Assembly (NCBI RefSeq): GCF_018918145.1
Contig: NZ_JAHLPX010000001.1
Location: forward strand, 310,001-374,000
Direction of reading: 5' to 3'
Length of the DNA stretch: 64,000 nt
Source: Anaerotignum sp. MSJ-24
GTDB lineage: Bacteria > Bacillota > Clostridia > Lachnospirales > Anaerotignaceae
In this document: in pieces, positions 1 to 7,061 of the stretch
How the letters are laid out: each line of letters opens with the position of its first letter
How positions within the stretch are numbered: the stretch's first letter is position 1
The notes under the pieces: model-generated
Databases searched by the model: none
What the model was told of the DNA's origin: nothing
Seen by the model: the letters and a program-made list of their open reading frames with translations, nothing else
Position numbers and translations under genes: made by a program

Positions 1-923
1 CCCGGCTCATATGTATCGTTTATAGCTTTATTTCGCCACATTTTATTGAGAAAATCATTTTTCTCCTGTTGTGTATAGCTGTCCCAGTTTTCCGCCAATG
101 TAACATCGTTTATTACAAACGGCTCATTCAAATCAAAGGACGGATATTGTGCCATTGCATATATTTCGCCGTTCTGTGGGTTTAAAGATATAATAATACC
201 GCTTTTTGCGTTTTTAGCCTCCACTGCCGCCTGTATTTCCTGTTCAGCATATTGTTGCATCACCACATCAAGCGAAGTAACAAGGTTTAAACCGTCTGTC
301 GGCTCCACTCTCTCTTCAGAATCGGAAACCCGTCTGCCTCTTGAGTCTGTCAATGTAAGAATTTTGCCTTTTTCACCCTTAAGATATTCCTCGTACTTAC
401 TTTCCAGACCTATGATACCTTGATTATCCTTACCGACAAAGCCGATTACCTGTGCCGCCATTGAACGGTAAGGATATATACGCTCGACATCTTCGTCAAT
501 CATAACGCCATCAAGATCAAGTGAACGTATCTTTGCCGCAGTTTCGTTATCGACCTTTGTTTTTATGCGTTTAAGTGCGACACGCTCATTGATTGCCTTC
601 AGTACGTCATCATAATCCAGCTCAAGTATTTCGGAAAGTGCCTTTGCTGTGCCTTCCTTATCCTTTACCTGTGCGTGTATAACGGACACAGCACTTACGG
701 ATTCATTTGCCGCAATCTCCACTCCGTTTCTATCCAGTATTTTACCACGCTTTGGTGTAATAAGTCTGTCTCTTGTCTGCTGGTCATAGGCAAGCTGTTG
801 ATATTCCTCCGCTTTGGTCAGCATAATATAACCCAATCTGATTGACAAAGCGGCAAGTGCCGCCGCAGACAGCAAAAGGATAAAAAACAGCCGGCGTCTG
901 CCGTTGAAGGAAATCCGATCCAT
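1..923 (-). CDS. Class B penicillin-binding protein (FtsI/SpoVD type), 3' part missing
   Basis: The gene runs off the left edge of the window; about 307 N-terminal residues are visible. It starts at ATG 923 with GGAGG at 931-935 on the minus strand. Residues about 10-30 form one membrane anchor, followed by the dimerisation-domain hallmark PKRGKILDRNG near residue 57 and a stretch containing RIYPYRSMAAQVIGFVG and GIIGLESKYE, both typical of class B transpeptidases. The visible part stops at YEPG, just before the expected active-site S-x-x-K motif. Family knowledge: such proteins cross-link peptidoglycan at the outer face of the membrane, in division (FtsI) or in spore cortex synthesis (SpoVD). 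The C-terminal end, where a PASTA domain would mark SpoVD, is not present, so the two cannot be told apart. The ORF is complete in frame with no stops. Confidence 0.9.
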   Translation of the reverse strand, partial: MDRISFNGRRRLFFILLLSAAALAALSIRLGYIMLTKAEEYQQLAYDQQTRDRLITPKRGKILDRNGVEIAANESVSAVSVIHAQVKDKEGTAKALSEILELDYDDVLKAINERVALKRIKTKVDNETAAKIRSLDLDGVMIDEDVERIYPYRSMAAQVIGFVGKDNQGIIGLESKYEEYLKGEKGKILTLTDSRGRRVSDSEERVEPTDGLNLVTSLDVVMQQYAEQEIQAAVEAKNAKSGIIISLNPQNGEIYAMAQYPSFDLNEPFVINDVTLAENWDSYTQQEKNDFLNKMWRNKAINDTYEP

Positions 924-944
924 GTAAAGACCTCCTAAGAGCGT

Positions 945-1170
945 TAAGACCGTGGACTCTGTCCACACCTGCGAACCTTTGAAAAGGTTCGACCGAAACT
1001 TTTATAAACTATTTCTACGAAATAGTTTAGGGATAATATCATTTATATATATTACTAAATATTCCTATATATAACAAAAACTACATTCATAAGAATGTAG
1101 TTTAATAAAGTTTGAATCAAAACTTTTTAAAGTTTTGTGGGTTGTTAAGGGCAACGCCCTTAAGGTCTTA
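945..1170. repeat. Inverted-repeat element made of two module-C copies facing each other
   Basis: The segment is bounded by TTAAGACC at the left and GGTCTTA at the right. The left half (945-1035) carries hairpins GTGGAC/GTCCAC, CGAACCTTT/AAAGGTTCG and AAACTATTTC/GAAATAGTTT. The right half (1077-1170) carries the same kind of hairpins in inverted order: ACTACATTC/GAATGTAGT, AAAACTTT/AAAGTTTT and AAGGGC/GCCCTT. It fills the gap between the SDR stop codon and the penicillin-binding protein start. Related copies are at 2009, 4950, 6739 and 14693. Confidence 0.7.
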
Positions 1171-1173
1171 TCT

Positions 1174-1959
1174 TTAAACTCTTCTCAATATCTCCCAAAT
1201 CCACATCATTATTTCTGACGGAATAACCTTGGCGGCAATCCTATGCAGAAACGACACCACATCGGTAGTAACAACCGGCAGCCCCAGCTTATACCCGTTC
1301 ATTGCTGTTCTTGCTACACCTCTTTCATGCACCGCAAGCGGAAAATGCCGTATTCTGTTTTTACCTGTTGTGTTTTTTCCGGCTGTTTTTATGAACTCGG
1401 TATCCTTTATCCAATACGGACAAACCGCCGTAACACGTATGCCCTTTGGCAGCAGCTCCATACGCAGTGCTCGGCTGTAACGATAGAGAAATGCCTTTGT
1501 TGCGGCATATACATTCAGATACGGAAACGGCTGGAATGCGGCTGTTGAGCATATATTCATTATACCACTGCCCTTCTGCATATACGGCAGAATGCTCTGT
1601 GTCATAAGCACAGCGGCTTTGCAGTTAAGCTCTATCATTCTTCCGCAGTCGGATATATCGAGCTCGTTCCATGCACCTATTCTGCCATAGCCGGCATTAT
1701 TAATCAGCAGTTTTACATTCACTCCGTCCTTTGTTTTATACTCCTCAAGCATACTGCATATATCTTGTATAACACTTTCATCCGTAAGATCGCCCGGAAT
1801 AACACGCACTTCTGTTTCACATTCCGACTTAACCGATTCAAGACGTTCTTTATTACGTGCTATAAGCCAAAGCTCATCATAGCCGTCCTTATCGGCAAGA
1901 AATGTAAGCTGTCTGCCGAGGCCACCCGATGCTCCTGTTATAATGGCTATATTTTTCAT
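1174..1959 (-). CDS. Short-chain dehydrogenase/reductase (SDR), substrate unknown
   Basis: A 261-residue protein of classical SDR length. The Rossmann nucleotide-binding motif TGASGGLG lies at residues 8-15, the NNAGYG motif near residue 87, and the catalytic YAATK (Y-x-x-x-K) near residue 152 with serine/threonine just upstream. The C-terminal end is rich in hydrophobic and basic residues (MMWIWEILRRV), as in membrane-associated DltE-like or YqjQ-like SDRs. It is expected to be an NAD(P)-dependent oxidoreductase; the substrate cannot be read from the sequence. Start at ATG 1959 with AGAAGGTG about 8 bases upstream. It stands alone; a repeat element starts within 4 bases of its stop codon. 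Confidence 0.88.
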   Translation of the reverse strand: MKNIAIITGASGGLGRQLTFLADKDGYDELWLIARNKERLESVKSECETEVRVIPGDLTDESVIQDICSMLEEYKTKDGVNVKLLINNAGYGRIGAWNELDISDCGRMIELNCKAAVLMTQSILPYMQKGSGIMNICSTAAFQPFPYLNVYAATKAFLYRYSRALRMELLPKGIRVTAVCPYWIKDTEFIKTAGKNTTGKNRIRHFPLAVHERGVARTAMNGYKLGLPVVTTDVVSFLHRIAAKVIPSEIMMWIWEILRRV

Positions 1960-2008
1960 AGTATCACCTTCTGACCGAATTATACCACAAAATTAAAGAG
2001 AATAAACA

Positions 2009-2046
2009 AGACCTTGGGGCAACGCCCTTAAGGTTTTAAGGTCTTA
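2009..2046. repeat. Short palindromic derivative of the module-C repeat
   Basis: AAGACCTT at 2009-2016 is matched by AAGGTCTT at 2039-2046, enclosing a GGGC/GCCC hairpin. It keeps the outer ends of the module-C family but lacks hairpins 2 and 3. It overlaps the last codon of the truncated receiver-domain fragment. Confidence 0.6.
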
Positions 2047-2298
2047 ACCTTTCACTTTTTCTTTTGGCAGATATTTTTTCAGCACACCGCTCAGCACAAC
2101 AAAATCAATCGGCTTGACTATGTAATCGTCCATGCCTGCCTCAAGCAATTTTTCTTTAACTCCGGCAATCGCGTCTGCCGTCAATGCTATAATCGGTATA
2201 TGCTTTCCTTCGCCTTCGTTTTCACGTATTGCCTTGGTTGCATCTTCTCCGTTCATAACCGGCATATGTCTGTCCATCTGTTTGTCTTCTCTCTGCAT
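2044..2298 (-). pseudogene. C-terminal half of a response-regulator receiver domain (gene remnant)
   Basis: The 84-residue frame begins close to the phosphorylation site: [10 protein letters not shown] corresponds to the end of strand beta-3 with its phospho-acceptor aspartate, followed by the switch region IIALTADA and the conserved lysine in YIVKPID. A complete receiver domain is about 120 residues, so the first two strands and helix with the acidic pocket are missing. The motif wording ([22 protein letters not shown]) is typical of receiver domains at the end of hybrid histidine kinases. There is no good ribosome binding site before ATG 2298, and the 170 AT-rich bases upstream show no lost coding sequence in another frame. 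I read it as the surviving tail of a deleted hybrid kinase; a functional mini-protein is unlikely. Confidence 0.65.
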
Positions 2299-2469
2299 TG
2301 CTTATTTCCCCAAAATTTACTGTTTTTATACATATTAAAATTAAAAGCCATTATAACTTGTATTAATACTAATTACATGTACTGTCCGAAATATTTTTAA
2401 GCTGATGTGAAAAATTTTATATATATTTCTTATTTATAATATATTTATTTAATGCCGTCTAAAAATAAA

Positions 2470-3003
2470 TTACAGCGCAGTACCCTTCTTAGGCACAAAA
2501 ACTCCCGACATATCTGTCTTTTCCAATTCAAGCAGTTTTTTCTTTTTTTCTATTCCGCCGGCATAACCCGTAAGGCTTCCGTTTGTTCCGACAACTCTGT
2601 GGCATGGTATTATAAGTGAAATCGAATTATGTCCGACCGCACCGCCAACAGCCTGTGCGGACATTTTCGCCTTTCCGCTGTCCTTGGCTATTTTCTCGGC
2701 TATCTCGCCGTAGGTCATTGTTTTTCCGTAAGGAATTGTCAGCAGTATTTTCCATATCTTTTTTCTGAACTCGGTTGTTTTCATGGAAAGTGGCGGTGTA
2801 AAATCCGGCTCTTTTCCGCTGAAATAAATATCCAGCCATTTATCCGTAATGTCGAATATTTCAAGTCTTTTCTCCTCATGCTCCTCCGAAAGATTAGCCT
2901 CGAAATATTTCTGACCGTCAAACCAAAGTCCCGTTAAAGCCTCTCCGTCGGACGCAATAGTAATCCCTCCGAGCGGCGACATATAATGATGAATGTATTC
3001 CAT
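2470..3003 (-). CDS. ogt: Methylated-DNA--protein-cysteine S-methyltransferase
   Basis: A 177-residue DNA repair protein that transfers the alkyl group from O6-alkylguanine to its own cysteine. The acceptor motif IIPCHRVVG is complete, with the cysteine near residue 134, preceded by YGEIAEKI and AVGGAVGHN, the DNA-binding and active-site segments of the family. The start is ATG 3003, spaced 6-8 bases from AGGTG; a GTG nine bases upstream is possible but sits on the ribosome binding site. The GNAT gene upstream ends at 3014, so the two genes are about 10 bases apart and probably co-transcribed. Confidence 0.93.
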   Translation of the reverse strand: MEYIHHYMSPLGGITIASDGEALTGLWFDGQKYFEANLSEEHEEKRLEIFDITDKWLDIYFSGKEPDFTPPLSMKTTEFRKKIWKILLTIPYGKTMTYGEIAEKIAKDSGKAKMSAQAVGGAVGHNSISLIIPCHRVVGTNGSLTGYAGGIEKKKKLLELEKTDMSGVFVPKKGTAL

Positions 3004-3013
3004 AAAAAACACC

Positions 3014-3535
3014 TCATATAAAATTCAGCTCATATAAACTAAGAATCGGTGCTCCTTCGTCTGCAAGGCCCAAATCCTTTGTTCCGGCAAATGTAAAGCC
3101 CTTGCTTTCATAAAGCTTTATTGCCGGATAGTTGTCCGGAATGACGTCAAGCCTGACAGCCTTGTAGCCGTCTTTTCTGGATTTTTCGATACAATAATCA
3201 ACCATAAATTTGCCTATGCCCTTATGCTTTGTTCTGAAATCGACGGCAAGCGTATGTATAAGGCTATATTCGCCTTCGTTCAATTCTTTTTTCCATTCGC
3301 CGACCAAGTAATTTCCTCTGGGAATATCATTAAGTATAAATGCACCTATCACATTTCCGTTTTCAATGCAGGCATACTGTGTACCGCTTTCTGTTGCCGT
3401 TTTAACGGTTTCACGACAGGGATATTTCTTTGACCATTTCGGATAATTTATCGTTTTTTCAAGATTGTCCACAACAATGCCGTAAAAGTCCGAAACGGCG
3501 TCAATGTGATTCATGTTACATTTTATTATTTCCAT
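3014..3535 (-). CDS. GNAT-family N-acetyltransferase
   Basis: A 173-residue single-domain acetyltransferase. The acetyl-CoA pyrophosphate-binding region is seen as HKGIGKFMVDYC (Q/R-x-x-G-x-G/A type) near residue 110, and the later YESKGFTFAG segment is the usual GNAT strand-5/helix-4 block. The acceptor substrate is not predictable. The start is ATG 3535 with GGAGG five bases upstream. It directly precedes ogt, with the ogt start about 10 bases after its stop, which suggests a two-gene transcript; a functional link to alkylation repair is only an inference from position. Confidence 0.88.
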   Translation of the reverse strand: MEIIKCNMNHIDAVSDFYGIVVDNLEKTINYPKWSKKYPCRETVKTATESGTQYACIENGNVIGAFILNDIPRGNYLVGEWKKELNEGEYSLIHTLAVDFRTKHKGIGKFMVDYCIEKSRKDGYKAVRLDVIPDNYPAIKLYESKGFTFAGTKDLGLADEGAPILSLYELNFI

Positions 3536-3616
3536 TTTATCCTCCGAAATATAGAAAAATTTATTTAATTATATATCCTTATACCTTTTAACACAAGGCA
3601 ATGCTTTAATAAATAC

Positions 3617-3645
3617 AAAACGGCACAGCCGTTTAAGCTGTGCCG
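3617..3645 (-). terminator. Intrinsic terminator after threonine synthase
   Basis: On the minus strand a 9-bp stem CGGCACAGC/GCTGTGCCG with a 7-base loop is followed by TTTTGT. It lies 17 bases after the threonine synthase stop codon. Confidence 0.85.
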
Positions 3646-3661
3646 ATATATCTTTATGTTC

Positions 3662-4906
3662 TTATTTAAGATTAAAGCCTTTGCTCTTGAAAGCGTTAAG
3701 AAGATCGTCCATTTTAGGCGGAATTGATATAGGCTCTCCGGCGGCTTTTATCGCATTGTTTACGTCCTTAAGACCGTTACCGGATATAATTCCGACAACA
3801 GTTGCATCGGCAGGAATAAGGTTAAGCTGTCTTGCCTTCTTTATTCCGGCAGCTCCCGTCACACCGGCAGGCTCGCCGAAAAGACCGCAGGTACGGCCCA
3901 AAAGACGCATAGCTCCGAGTATTTCCTCATCTGTTACGTTTACAACAATGCCGTTGGATTCTCTTATTGCGTTCATTGCCTTATCGGGATTTCTGGGAAC
4001 ACCGACTGCTATTGAATCGGCGATAGTGTTTTCCTCCATAGGCTGAAGCGGTGAGTTTGACTCAATGGCTCTGTTTATAGGGCAACAGCCGGCCGCCTGA
4101 ACACTGATAAGTCTTGGAAGTCTGTCTATAATGCCTGTTTCGTAAAGGTCTTTAAAGCCCTTCCAAACGCCGGCGATTGTACAGCCGTCGCCTACGGAAA
4201 CAGCAACATAGTCCGGCATTTTAAAACCGAGCTGTTCGGCTATTTCGAGAGAAACGGTCTTTTTGCCTTCCACAAGATACGGGTTGATTGCCGCATTTCT
4301 GTTGTACCAGCCCCAACGGTCGATAGCCTCTGCGGAAATCATAAATGTATCTTCATATGAACCCTGAACGGAGATTACGTTTGCACCGAAAATCATAAGC
4401 TGTGCAACCTTGCCCTTAGGTGCTCTCGAGGGAACGAAAATATATGTTTTAAAGCCTGCGGCAGCGGCATTGCCGGCAAGAGATGATGCCGCATTGCCTG
4501 TTGATGAGCAGGCAATAGTATCTGCCTTTGCCTCATATGCCTTGGCAACAGCCATTGCGGAGGCTCTGTCCTTAAGGCTTGCGGTAGGATTGATTCCATC
4601 GTCCTTTATCCAAAGTCTGCCGATGTCGAGCATTTCGGCAAGCTTTTTAACCTCATAAAACGGTGAATAGCCTACTCTTAAAGGTGTATTCTTTGTATCC
4701 TCCTCAACGGGAAGAAATTCTCTGTATCGCCACATTGAGTAGTCACGGCTTTCGGAAAGTGATTTTGCCGTAACTCTTGATGCAATATATTTATAATCGT
4801 ATTTTATATCAAGCAGACCGCCGCAGTGAGGGCAGACTGTTATGTTCGGTGTAGGCTCTATCTCTGCACCGCACTTGATACATACAGCGGATATTACATT
4901 ACGCAA
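3662..4906 (-). CDS. thrC: Threonine synthase
   Basis: The protein is 414 residues from a TTG start at 4906. It converts O-phosphohomoserine to threonine using PLP. An N-terminal zinc-finger-like segment has CxxC pairs near residues 9/12 and 25/28, as in many bacterial and archaeal threonine synthases. The PLP lysine is in NPTASLKDR near residue 112, with the phosphate-binding loop SSTGNAASS further on and SVGDGCTIAG in the C-terminal half. The start was chosen because TTG 4906 has GGAGG seven bases upstream at 4914-4918, whereas the first ATG at 4960 lies inside a repeat hairpin. Its neighbour upstream is another fold-type-II PLP enzyme, separated by that repeat. A related activity such as cysteate synthase is possible but less likely. 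Confidence 0.9.
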   Translation of the reverse strand: MRNVISAVCIKCGAEIEPTPNITVCPHCGGLLDIKYDYKYIASRVTAKSLSESRDYSMWRYREFLPVEEDTKNTPLRVGYSPFYEVKKLAEMLDIGRLWIKDDGINPTASLKDRASAMAVAKAYEAKADTIACSSTGNAASSLAGNAAAAGFKTYIFVPSRAPKGKVAQLMIFGANVISVQGSYEDTFMISAEAIDRWGWYNRNAAINPYLVEGKKTVSLEIAEQLGFKMPDYVAVSVGDGCTIAGVWKGFKDLYETGIIDRLPRLISVQAAGCCPINRAIESNSPLQPMEENTIADSIAVGVPRNPDKAMNAIRESNGIVVNVTDEEILGAMRLLGRTCGLFGEPAGVTGAAGIKKARQLNLIPADATVVGIISGNGLKDVNNAIKAAGEPISIPPKMDDLLNAFKSKGFNLK

Positions 4907-4949
4907 GTAAATTCCTCCAATACAATAAGTCGTATTTTTTCTTATTCCG

Positions 4950-5100
4950 CAAAACTGCATTCATAAGAATGCAGTTTAATAAAGTTTCGGTCAAGCATTT
5001 TATTGACCGCACAAGACAGTGCGGTTGCCGTAGGCAACTTTCGCTTGCGAAAGTCATGACCAGAAAGGCTTGTAGGGTTTGGGGCAAAGCCCCAATATTT
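4950..5100 (-). repeat. Module-C repeat with a nested module B
   Basis: Read on the minus strand, GGGGCTTTGCCCC (hairpin 1) is followed by CAAGCCTTTCT, a 57-base foreign-looking block, then AAAATGCTTG and the terminal hairpin AAACTGCATTC/GAATGCAGTTT. The CAAGC/GCTTG arms correspond to hairpin 2 of other module-C copies, so module B sits in its loop. The element starts 3 bases after the stop codon of the upstream gene. Confidence 0.65.
5005..5061. repeat. Module B (three tandem hairpins), copy 1
   Basis: On the plus strand the block reads CCGCAC/GTGCGG, GTTGCC/GGCAAC and AACTTTCGC/GCGAAAGT as successive stem-loops and ends in GTCATGACC. A second copy, in the opposite orientation and with changed loops, is at 14928-14982 inside a different repeat. 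Confidence 0.65.
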
Positions 5101-5102
5101 TA

Positions 5103-6578
5103 TTACATATTCTTCAGCACGCCTGTTGCATCGTTGAACGCATTGATAAGCTCGTCAAGATCCTTCGCCTGGCCATGAACGCCCTTCCATGTCTTTTCGG
5201 GGTTATACCAGAGATCGTTAAGCTCCTCAACTGTCTTGCCCTGCTGTTCAACCCATGTATAGTATTTAAGGTTGTGGATTCTCTTACGTCCTACATATGT
5301 AAGCTCTTCCATGTTATCTGTGCGGAGTCCGAGCATATGAAGGTTATGGTCAACTGCTGCGGCTGTCATTGAGTAAGGGCCGTTTTCCTCTTCAAGTTCT
5401 TTGATTCTTGAGCCGTACATATCAATAGAGTCTGTAAGCACAGTTGCTATAACATCATGCTCTGTCATTTCATAATATTTAGCCATCTTTATTGCACAAA
5501 GCACGTTTGCTGTACCGGAAATTCCGAGATAGCCGAGCTGGTCAACAATTTCGGGAGCAACATGAGCCTCTTTTACGAGATACTCTCTTCCGGCAGGATC
5601 GTTGAAAAGACGGATAAGTCTCTGGCTGTCCTCATCATCAATGTCGATAACCATATCTGTATTCTTAACGTCATGAATCCAAGGAATATGCTTGTCACCG
5701 ATACCTTCTATTCTATGTCCGCCAAAGCCGTTGTTAAGTATTGTAGGGCACTGGAGAGCCTCACCAACCGCAAGCTTCATTTCGGGATATACTTCCTTAA
5801 GATAATCTCCGCAGCCGATTGTACCTGCCGAACCTGATGTGAAGCAAGCTCCCGCAAGACGGTCGCCGTCACGTTTGATTGCCTCAAATGTATCGGCAAT
5901 GGCACTGCCTGTTACCTGATAATGCCAGAGATGGTTGCCCATTTCTTCAAACTGGTTGAATATCATAACATCGTCACGAGTTGTTTTAAGCTCCCAAGTC
6001 TTATCGAATATTTCCTTAACATTTGATTCACAGCCGGGTGTAGCGATAACCTCGCCTGCAATCTTTGAAAGCCACTCGAAACGTTCACGGCTCATTTCAG
6101 CGGGAAGGATAGCTATTGAATCACAAGCAAGAAGCTTTGAGTTGAAAGCACCGCCACGGCAATAGTTGCCTGTTGAAGGCCAGACAGCCTTATGGCGTGT
6201 TGCGTCGAACTGGCCTGTTACAAGTCTGGGAGCAAGGCAGCCGAAAGATGCGCCTACCTTATGGCAGCCTGTCGGGAACCATTTTCCAATAAGGCATACG
6301 ATTCTTGCATCAACGCCTGTAAGCTCTTTGGGAAGCTCGATATAGTTTGTGCCGCCGAAAAGACCGCCCTTTGCCTTAGGCTCGTTTTTCCATGTAATTC
6401 TGAAAAGGTTGAGAGGATCAACATCCCAAAGACCTACGTTAAGAAGCTTATCCTTAATTTTATCGGGGATAGTTTCGGGATGCTTCATCTGCTCGTATGT
6501 AGGGATTACGATATTGTTCTCTTTTGCTTTTTTGATGTTACGTTCCAGATTTTCCTTGTTTATTGTTAAATCAATCAT
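5103..6578 (-). CDS. PLP-dependent fold-type-II enzyme of unknown specificity
   Basis: A 491-residue protein with tryptophan-synthase-beta/threonine-synthase type features. FPTGCHKVGASFG around residue 107 gives the likely PLP lysine, STGNYCRGGA the phosphate/substrate loop, and TSGSAGTIGCGDYLKE a later glycine-rich cofactor loop. Such proteins are often annotated only as PLP-dependent beta-subunit-like proteins. The reaction is probably a beta-elimination or replacement on an amino acid, but the substrate is not readable. The start is ATG 6578 with AGGAGG about 7 bases upstream, behind its own promoter (6624-6652). It precedes thrC in the same direction with only a repeat element between them, which hints at amino-acid metabolism. 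It is longer than cysteine synthase (about 310) and threonine synthase (about 410). Confidence 0.75.
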   Translation of the reverse strand: MIDLTINKENLERNIKKAKENNIVIPTYEQMKHPETIPDKIKDKLLNVGLWDVDPLNLFRITWKNEPKAKGGLFGGTNYIELPKELTGVDARIVCLIGKWFPTGCHKVGASFGCLAPRLVTGQFDATRHKAVWPSTGNYCRGGAFNSKLLACDSIAILPAEMSRERFEWLSKIAGEVIATPGCESNVKEIFDKTWELKTTRDDVMIFNQFEEMGNHLWHYQVTGSAIADTFEAIKRDGDRLAGACFTSGSAGTIGCGDYLKEVYPEMKLAVGEALQCPTILNNGFGGHRIEGIGDKHIPWIHDVKNTDMVIDIDDEDSQRLIRLFNDPAGREYLVKEAHVAPEIVDQLGYLGISGTANVLCAIKMAKYYEMTEHDVIATVLTDSIDMYGSRIKELEEENGPYSMTAAAVDHNLHMLGLRTDNMEELTYVGRKRIHNLKYYTWVEQQGKTVEELNDLWYNPEKTWKGVHGQAKDLDELINAFNDATGVLKNM

Positions 6579-6623
6579 AACTCAGCCTCCTGTGTGGTAT
6601 TTTCTCTTTTTTACCTTAACTAT

Positions 6624-6652
6624 AATATAGCACAGCAAATTATTTTTGTAAA
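6624..6652 (-). promoter_or_regulatory. SigmaA-type promoter for the PLP-enzyme gene
   Basis: On the minus strand TTTACA (6652-6647), a 17-base spacer and TATATT (6629-6624) lie about 45 bases before the start codon. Confidence 0.7.
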
Positions 6653-6683
6653 TAGCTGAAAAATTTTTAGGTATATTTTTTGA

Positions 6684-6726
6684 GCACAAAAAATCGGCTC
6701 CAAACCAATATGTTCAAAGCCGATTT
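6684..6726 (-). terminator. Intrinsic terminator closing the pyrG-dapF-dapL unit
   Basis: A 9-bp stem AAATCGGCT/AGCCGATTT with an 18-base loop is followed on the minus strand by a T run (TTTTTTTG overlapping the stem). It lies downstream of the repeat that follows dapL and upstream of the promoter of the next gene. Confidence 0.8.
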
Positions 6727-6738
6727 CTGCTAAATACA

Positions 6739-6830
6739 AGACCTAAGGGCTCTGCCCTTAAACCCGCCACCCTTTAAAAAGCGTGGACGTAAATTTTGAC
6801 AACCTATTTCTGCGAAATAGGTTTATGGAT
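6739..6830 (+). repeat. Module-C repeat, linked to module A
   Basis: It shows AAGGGCTCTGCCCTT (hairpin 1), CCACCCTTTAAAAAGCGTGG (hairpin 2) and AACCTATTTC/GAAATAGGTT (hairpin 3). Module A (6840-7061) follows directly, as it does after the copy at 14693. Confidence 0.7.
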
Positions 6831-6839
6831 AAATTAAAA

Positions 6840-7061
6840 GCAAACTTCCCAACTTGAACACACCTAAAGTATAAAAACCGTTAAAAATCGAGCAGCATTC
6901 CTGCGAGATTTAGGTTTTCAGTAACTCGTGCGTGTCCGGAAAAGAGGGAGCACGAGGGAGGACAGGCGGACTTCGCAATTCTAAGCGCGTCCTCCCTCGC
7001 AAAAACCCCCTTGTGACTTGTAAAGCCGCAAATTATTTCGTAAAAATTCCGATAGGAATTA
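6840..7061. repeat. Module A structured repeat, copy 1
   Basis: About 190 bases are nearly identical to 14796-15077. Complementary arms include CCTAAA/TTTAGG, GCAG/CTGC, CTCGTGC/GCACGAG, GAGGGAGGAC/GTCCTCCCTC and a terminal AATTCC/GGAATT. One edge overlaps the dapL stop codon. A minus-strand reading frame across both copies is present, but without a start or ribosome binding site I do not call it a gene. Confidence 0.75.
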
